The notes under the pieces were generated by a model. The model was not told where the DNA came from. It made no database searches and saw only the letters and a list, made by a program, of their open reading frames with translations. The translations under genes were made by a program, and so were the position numbers. A stretch of 10,361 bases of DNA from G020353115 sp964389685 (GTDB taxonomy: Bacteria; Bacteroidota; Bacteroidia; Bacteroidales; VadinHA17). The stretch covers positions 1-10,361 of the forward strand of contig CAYMFM010000107.1 in assembly GCA_964389685.1 (NCBI GenBank). Reading direction: 5' to 3'. Below are positions 5,678 to 10,361 of the stretch, piece by piece (within the stretch, counting starts at the first letter, position 1; each line of letters starts with the position of its first letter).

Positions 5678-7705
5678 ATGAAATTTGTTAACAGCCGTAA
5701 ACTGAAACTGGCTTTCAGTAAATCTTTATCTGTTTTAATCTTTGGAGCAGTTTTGTTTCCTGCCACTCTGCTTGAAACCCGGGCAGAAGTGAAACTGGCA
5801 ACCATATTCAGTGATCACATGGTATTGCAGCGAGGAATTGAAATACCGGTTTGGGGCTGGGCTGATCGGGGTGAAACGGTTACCCTGTCGCTGGGCGGTC
5901 AAACGGTGTCAGTCAAGCCGGATAAGAGTGGAAAATGGATGGTCCGGTTTGCCCCGATGGATGCCGGGGGACCATACGAAATGAATATTCAGGGAAAAAA
6001 TAATATAACCCTCACCGGTATTCTTATTGGTGATGTCTGGCTGTGTGGAGGACAATCCAACATGGAGATGCCGGTCAAGGGATGGCCCGGACAGCCAATT
6101 TTAAACTCTGAGCGGGAGATTCAGGAGGCACATTACCCCAATATCCGGTTGATCACTGTCGGGAAAAAGATCAGTACCCGGCCGTTGAAAAACATTGAAA
6201 GTTCAGGATGGGAAAGTGCTATTGGAACCAATATTGCAGATTTTTCAGCTGTCGGCTACTTCTTTGGAAAGGATGTTTACCTGGATCAGGATATTCCCAT
6301 TGGTTTAATCAGTGTAAACTGGGGAGGTACGGTTTGTGAAACATGGACCAGTGCTGAATCATTGGCAGAGGATCCTGATTTTGGATCGATCATTGATGAA
6401 ATGGAGAAATCAGACAAACCCGTCGAGGATTACATGCGTGAAAATGAGGAAGCAATAACCAGATGGATTCAACAGGTTGAGGAAAATGATGAAGGACTGA
6501 AAAAGGGGTGGATGAACCTGAAAGCCATACCTGATAACTGGAAAGGGATGAAATTACCAGGTCTTTGGGAACGCGAGATGACCTATGATTATGATGGCAT
6601 TATCTGGTTTATTAAGGAGGTAAACATTCCGGAGCACCTTGCAGGGAAAGACTTTACATTGCACGCAGGGTATATTGATGATTCGGATCAGACCTGGTTC
6701 AATGGAGTAAAAATTGGCGGGTTGGAAAACCGGTGGGATCAATCAAGAGAATATCCCATCCCTGGTGAATATGTGAAAAAAGGGAAAAACATGATCATCA
6801 TTCGTGTAATAGATACCGGTGGAGGAGGAGGAATATATGGAAACCCGAAGGAATTAGTTTTGAACACAACCACTGGAGATGATGTTATTCCCCTTTCAGG
6901 AGAATGGAAATACCAGGTTGGTTATGAGTTCATTGAAAATCCGCCTTCGGCTGGTTTTGATCCTAACAGTAAACCCACCCTCCTGTTTAATGGAATGCTC
7001 CACCCCTTGATCCCATTCGGGATTAAAGGAGCAATCTGGTACCAGGGAGAATCAAATGATTCACGGGCTTACCAGTACAGGAGACTTTTCCCGCTGATGA
7101 TTCGGGATTGGAGAAAACACTGGAACCAGGGTGACTTCCCATTTCTATTTGTACAACTTGCTGCATACAAACCGGTAAATGAAAATCCGGTTGAAAGTGA
7201 CTGGGCTGAGCTGCGTGAGGCGCAATTGATGACCCTTGCCCTGCCCAATACGGGAATGGCTGTTGCTATCGATATTGGTGAAGCAGATAATATCCATCCT
7301 GCAAATAAAGAAGAAGTTGGAAGAAGACTGGCTCTTGCAGCAAAAAAAATTGCATATAACCAGGAGGTAGTTTACTCTGGTCCTATTTATCAGTCGATGG
7401 AAATTACCGGTAAGGAGATAAAAATAGCATTTACTCATACCGGAACCGGACTGGTAGCAAAAGACAAGTATGGTTACCTCAGGGGATTTGCCATTGCCGG
7501 TGAAGACAAGGTCTTTCACTGGGCTAATGCGCGCCTGGAAGGCGATACCGTGGTTGTTTATCATCCCTCCATTCAGAATCCCCTAACTGTTCGGTATGCA
7601 TGGAGTGACAATCCGGACGATGCCAATCTCTATAACAAAGAGGGACTACCCGCTTCACCCTTCAGAACGGACAACTGGCCCGGGATAACTGAGGGTGTAA
7701 AATAG
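5678..7705 (+). CDS. Secreted sialate O-acetylesterase-type SGNH esterase with inserted sugar-binding-like domain
   Basis: 675 residues. The signal peptide covers about 1-36 (KSLSVLIFGAVLFPATLLETRA-E). Next comes an N-terminal beta domain with the family opening ATIFSDHMVLQRG (41-53), then the SASA/SGNH catalytic fold split by an insertion. Catalytic features: GGQSNMEMP with S127; NWGG at 214-217 (block II Gly); WYQGESN at 454-460 (block III Asn); and D537-N-I-H540-P (block V Asp/His). Residues about 285-415 form a beta-sandwich resembling the galactose-binding-like domain of GH2 enzymes (LWEREM, WFIKEVNIP, LHAGYIDDSDQTWFNG, NMIIIRVIDTGGGG). These enzymes remove O-acetyl groups from sialic acid or from plant and algal polysaccharides such as xylan; the substrate cannot be fixed here. 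The cell location is periplasmic or extracellular. No lipobox Cys is evident at the cleavage site. The downstream fucosidase suggests a role in glycan trimming. Its stop codon lies one base from that of the convergent membrane-protein gene. Confidence 0.9.
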   Translation: MKFVNSRKLKLAFSKSLSVLIFGAVLFPATLLETRAEVKLATIFSDHMVLQRGIEIPVWGWADRGETVTLSLGGQTVSVKPDKSGKWMVRFAPMDAGGPYEMNIQGKNNITLTGILIGDVWLCGGQSNMEMPVKGWPGQPILNSEREIQEAHYPNIRLITVGKKISTRPLKNIESSGWESAIGTNIADFSAVGYFFGKDVYLDQDIPIGLISVNWGGTVCETWTSAESLAEDPDFGSIIDEMEKSDKPVEDYMRENEEAITRWIQQVEENDEGLKKGWMNLKAIPDNWKGMKLPGLWEREMTYDYDGIIWFIKEVNIPEHLAGKDFTLHAGYIDDSDQTWFNGVKIGGLENRWDQSREYPIPGEYVKKGKNMIIIRVIDTGGGGGIYGNPKELVLNTTTGDDVIPLSGEWKYQVGYEFIENPPSAGFDPNSKPTLLFNGMLHPLIPFGIKGAIWYQGESNDSRAYQYRRLFPLMIRDWRKHWNQGDFPFLFVQLAAYKPVNENPVESDWAELREAQLMTLALPNTGMAVAIDIGEADNIHPANKEEVGRRLALAAKKIAYNQEVVYSGPIYQSMEITGKEIKIAFTHTGTGLVAKDKYGYLRGFAIAGEDKVFHWANARLEGDTVVVYHPSIQNPLTVRYAWSDNPDDANLYNKEGLPASPFRTDNWPGITEGVK

Positions 7706-7706
7706 T

Positions 7707-8570
7707 TCATGATTCCATTACCTGTCCCTGGTCTTCCTTGTATTTCAGTTTAAAATAGACCAGTACAGCAAATATTGGGATAATGGGAAAGGTAATGGCG
7801 TTCACAATGGAGGAAACCAGTACAAATCCCGGAGTAATGAAGGATAACAGGGATTCTCCACTTTCCATCATATCCAAAGCCGTGTTGGGATTCAACAGTT
7901 TCAATAGATCAATGGAAAAAGGAGCCATGGCGATAGCACTCAGGATCATTGATGCTACCATGATCAGAATGGAAATAACAATCAGAGCACCCAGTGTTGG
8001 CCAGAAATCGAGATGACCAAGTTTGAAACAGCGGCTGATGGTAGTAATGGGATCTTCTTTTTCAACGATAAGAATTGGAGTTACTGGCAGGAAAATAGTT
8101 CCGAAATAGAGAAGTGCTACAAGCATGCCCACGATCAGAAGAAACAGACCGATCGTCATACTTACGGTCAGGATAATGCCAATAATCAGGATAATTAACA
8201 GGTAGGGAAGGGCAAATTTTTTGATTGCCTCTCCAAATAGGGAGGAGTGACTCTTTTTGGGATCAATATGCTGATATATAATAAAATAATGAATGAATAG
8301 ATAGAGGAGGGAATACCCGATAAATAACACAAGAAGGAACAAAAAAAGTTTACCAAGCAAACCTCCTACTTGCTCAGGATTATTGACAAAATCATAGGTA
8401 AAAGAATCCTTAAGGTTCGTTGCAAACAACAACATGCTCATCAGCACAATTCCTAAAAAACTATACAGAAAGAGCCAACCGAAATGTTTTTTATAAATCT
8501 GAAAAGTCTGTGTAAACAGAGCCTCAAAGTCCATCGGCTGATACAGGGGATGGTTCTGATAATTTTCCAT
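7707..8570 (-). CDS. Six-span integral membrane protein of unknown function
   Basis: 287 residues from the ATG at 8570. Very hydrophobic segments lie at about 31-50, 71-99, 120-140, 141-165, 191-214 and 246-273, giving about six transmembrane spans; the N-terminus MENYQNHPLYQPMDFEALFTQTF is soluble. The loop EKEDPITTISRCFKLGHLDFWPTLG (about 170-194, one-letter code) between spans 4 and 5 resembles the 'S-R-x-L-x-x-x-F-W' segment of the membrane domain found in glycerophosphodiester phosphodiesterase membrane-domain proteins and related uncharacterised families. No phosphodiesterase catalytic domain is present, so enzymatic activity is not implied. It is transcribed against the esterase and divergently from the fucosidase, so it is probably a stand-alone unit and not part of the glycan pathway. 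Confidence 0.8.
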   Translation of the reverse strand: MENYQNHPLYQPMDFEALFTQTFQIYKKHFGWLFLYSFLGIVLMSMLLFATNLKDSFTYDFVNNPEQVGGLLGKLFLFLLVLFIGYSLLYLFIHYFIIYQHIDPKKSHSSLFGEAIKKFALPYLLIILIIGIILTVSMTIGLFLLIVGMLVALLYFGTIFLPVTPILIVEKEDPITTISRCFKLGHLDFWPTLGALIVISILIMVASMILSAIAMAPFSIDLLKLLNPNTALDMMESGESLLSFITPGFVLVSSIVNAITFPIIPIFAVLVYFKLKYKEDQGQVMES

Positions 8571-8794
8571 GCGTGGTATTTGATTGGTGATAGTTGGATA
8601 TAAAACCGAATAAAATTACAAAAATTTTAATACCGGAGAGAGAATGTTTTAACTTTACCATATTCAACCTGCTGGATCAATCCATGAAGGAGTATGATGA
8701 TACCATGGACCTGAGCCTGGAATACTGAGGTAAAGCCTGGATATTTGTCGATAAAATAGTTGGTAAATAAAATAACTTACGAAAACCAAAGAAT

Positions 8795-10168
8795 ATGAAA
8801 AAAATTTGTTACTCCTTATCACTGCTTATGTTGTTAAACCTCTCCGGATTCAGCCAGAAGAAATTAACAACCGAAACGGAAAAAGAAAAAACGGAACGCA
8901 TGGCCTGGTGGGTCAATGACCGTTTTGGGATGTTTATTCACTGGGGTTTATACGCCCTGCCTGCACGGCATGAATGGGTTAAAACCCACGAACAGATCCC
9001 TGAGGAAGAATACCAGAAATATTTTGACCGGTTCAATCCCGATCTGTTCAATCCCGCTGACTGGGCGAAAATGGCGAAAGAAGCAGGAATGAAGTATGCA
9101 GTCATTACATCCAAACACCATGAGGGATTCTGTATGTTTGATTCTGAATTTACAGAGTATAAGGTTACCAATACTCCGTATGGTAAGGATATCATCAAAG
9201 AGTGGGTGGATGCTTTTAGGGCTGAGGGATTGAAAATAGGTTTTTATTACAGCCTGATTGACTGGCATCATCCGGAATATACAGTAGACCGAATTCATCC
9301 CTTACGACCTTCAACAGATCAGGAATATGTTGAGATGAACAAGGATCGGGATATGAATATCTACAGGAAATACATGCATAACCAGGTTCGTGAGATCCTG
9401 ACAAAATATGGAAAAATAGACATCCTGTGGCTTGACTACTCATTTCCCGGTAAGCATGGTAAGGACAGGAACGACTGGGATTCGGAGGAACTGCTGAAAA
9501 TGGTCCGTCAATTGCAGCCTGATATCATACTCAATGACCGGATGGATCTGAAAGATTATAAGGATGGATGGGATTTCACCACACCGGAACAGTTTAAGGT
9601 TCCAGCCTGGCCGGAAGTGAACGGAAAAAAGGTTCCCTGGGAAACCTGCCAGACATTCTCCGGTTCATGGGGTTATTACCGGGATGAACTTACATGGAAA
9701 GACACCAGGCAGTTGCTCGTTTTGCTGATCGAATCGGTAAGCAAAGGGGGAAATTTGTTGCTGAATGTTGGGCCAACGGGAAGGGGAACGTTTGATTACC
9801 GGGCGCAGGCTGCACTGGCATCGATGGGAGAGTGGATGAAGGTTAACAGCCGTTCGATCTATGGTTGTACCCAGGCTCCCGAAGAATTCGAAATCCCGGA
9901 TCATTGCCTGCTGACTTATAATCCGGAGACGAAACGGTTATATATCCACCTGCTTGATTATCCGCTACAAAACTTTATGCTTCCCGGATACAGAGGGAAA
10001 GTTAAGTATGCTCAGTTCCTGCATGATGCCTCGGAAATACGAATTACCGAACCGCACGGATACTGGATTGAACAGGAGGTGGGGGAGGATGATATTAACC
10101 TCTCCCTGCCCGTAATCAAACCAAATGTGGAGATCCCGGTAATTGAGGTGTTCCTGGAGGATAAGTAG
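8795..10168 (+). CDS. Secreted GH29 alpha-L-fucosidase
   Basis: 457 residues; hydrolyses terminal alpha-L-fucose by a retaining mechanism. The signal peptide covers about 1-20 (KKICYSLSLLMLLNLSGFS-Q). The GH29 (beta/alpha) barrel is clear: MAWWVNDRFGMFIHWGLYALP (36-56, one-letter code) with H49-W-G; YAVITSKHHEGFCMFDS (101-117) with the HH pair that contacts fucose; KIGFYYSLIDWHHP (147-160); and ILWLDYSFPG (210-219), where D214 is the expected nucleophile. The acid/base is less certain: E265 in TTPEQF or E283 in PWETC are the visible candidates. The barrel ends near GGNLLLNVGPTGRG (318-331), followed by a C-terminal beta domain. The total length suits a barrel plus one beta domain with no extra modules. 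It lies upstream of the G+C-rich repeat and pairs functionally with the esterase at 5678-7705. Linkage preference cannot be judged from the sequence alone. Confidence 0.95.
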   Translation: MKKICYSLSLLMLLNLSGFSQKKLTTETEKEKTERMAWWVNDRFGMFIHWGLYALPARHEWVKTHEQIPEEEYQKYFDRFNPDLFNPADWAKMAKEAGMKYAVITSKHHEGFCMFDSEFTEYKVTNTPYGKDIIKEWVDAFRAEGLKIGFYYSLIDWHHPEYTVDRIHPLRPSTDQEYVEMNKDRDMNIYRKYMHNQVREILTKYGKIDILWLDYSFPGKHGKDRNDWDSEELLKMVRQLQPDIILNDRMDLKDYKDGWDFTTPEQFKVPAWPEVNGKKVPWETCQTFSGSWGYYRDELTWKDTRQLLVLLIESVSKGGNLLLNVGPTGRGTFDYRAQAALASMGEWMKVNSRSIYGCTQAPEEFEIPDHCLLTYNPETKRLYIHLLDYPLQNFMLPGYRGKVKYAQFLHDASEIRITEPHGYWIEQEVGEDDINLSLPVIKPNVEIPVIEVFLEDK

Positions 10169-10170
10169 TA

Positions 10171-10361
10171 CGTCACGCACGGTCTGACCGGTCTTTTCCG
10201 GTCTGACCGCCCGCCTGAACGACACAGTCGGGCAGGATGGGAAAACACGCAATCCGTCAGACGCTGGATGCGTCAGACGGTCCGTCACGCACGGTCTAAC
10301 CGGCTTTTTTCGGTCTGACCGCCCGCCTGAACGACACAGTCGGGCAGGATGGGAAAACACG
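10171..10361. repeat. G+C-rich 112-bp palindrome-containing repeat, 1.7 copies, truncated by window edge
   Basis: Unit 1 is 10171-10282 (112 bp) and unit 2 begins at 10283 and runs off the window. The visible 79 bp of unit 2 match unit 1 at 75 positions. Unit 1 is about 62% G+C. Each unit holds two copies of the 11-bp quasi-palindrome CGGTCTGACCG (10180-10190 and 10199-10209 in unit 1; the first copy in unit 2 reads CGGTCTAACCG), a GCCCG/CGGGC stem, and unit 1 also has two CGTCAGACG boxes (10255-10263 and 10271-10279). The 112-bp period is not a multiple of three, so the same bases are read in a different frame in each copy; conservation is therefore at the DNA or RNA level. It begins three bases after the fucosidase stop codon. 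Confidence 0.85.
10186..10203 (+). terminator. Short hairpin just downstream of the fucosidase, possible 3'-end structure
   Basis: GACCGG and CCGGTC pair perfectly around a TCTTTT loop, 18 bp after the fucosidase stop codon. It lacks a T-tract after the stem, so it is not a standard intrinsic terminator; it could stabilise the mRNA 3' end or simply be part of the repeat. Confidence 0.25.

Noticed and set aside
8684..8728. A 14-codon ORF (MKEYDDTMDLSLEY) in the intergenic region before the fucosidase
   Set aside because: It is very short, lacks a clear ribosome binding site, and has no recognisable similarity. The 224-bp gap at 8571-8794 otherwise shows no gene and no convincing promoter match.
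9965..10360. Minus-strand ORFs over the fucosidase 3' end and the G+C-rich repeat (containing FSHPARLCRSGGRSDR)
   Set aside because: They arise from the repeat unit in two different frames, because 112 is not a multiple of three, and they overlap a solid GH29 gene on the other strand. They are best seen as non-coding.

Overview
The window looks like a scaffold piece from a Bacteroidota genome, probably a draft or metagenome assembly, of moderate G+C content. The signs are: two candidate TAnnTTTG-type -7 boxes, little clear Shine-Dalgarno sequence before the starts, A+T-rich intergenic DNA, a secreted MORN-repeat protein of a Bacteroidota type, and secreted carbohydrate-active enzymes (a sialate-O-acetylesterase-type SGNH esterase and a GH29 fucosidase). 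The genus cannot be read from the sequence.

Left part (1-4717, minus strand). Four metabolic or regulatory genes run in one direction: a LacI-family regulator, an SDR oxidoreductase closely resembling the SDR-type D-fructuronate reductase/D-mannonate oxidoreductase, a PPi-type 6-phosphofructokinase, and a HAD-superfamily phosphatase cut by the left edge. Together they resemble a LacI-controlled sugar or sugar-acid catabolic operon. A small A+T-rich cassette (847-1271) sits between the kinase and the phosphatase. It holds a shortened four-helix-bundle (23S rRNA intervening-sequence type) gene bounded by imperfect inverted repeats. The 5' end of the phosphofructokinase is crossed by a 100-N gap whose flanks are an identical 55-bp sequence. 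Collapsing that overlap restores a complete 426-residue protein, so the gap is very likely an assembly artefact.

Middle (4718-4946). This divergent control region carries a perfect 14-bp palindrome with a central CG, the expected form of a LacI-family operator, next to a candidate promoter for the regulator operon.

Right part (4947-10168). On the plus strand are a secreted MORN-repeat protein, a secreted sialate O-acetylesterase-type enzyme and a secreted GH29 alpha-L-fucosidase. A six-span membrane protein lies between the last two on the minus strand, and its stop codon is one base from that of the esterase. The esterase and fucosidase suggest trimming of acetylated, fucosylated glycans outside the cytoplasm. 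The SDR/kinase/LacI genes could handle sugars released from such material, but that link is inference.

Right edge (10171-10361). A G+C-rich (about 62%) 112-bp repeat unit, full of small palindromes, begins three bases after the fucosidase stop codon and is present at least 1.7 times. It runs off the window and looks like a non-coding interspersed or tandem repeat, not a gene.
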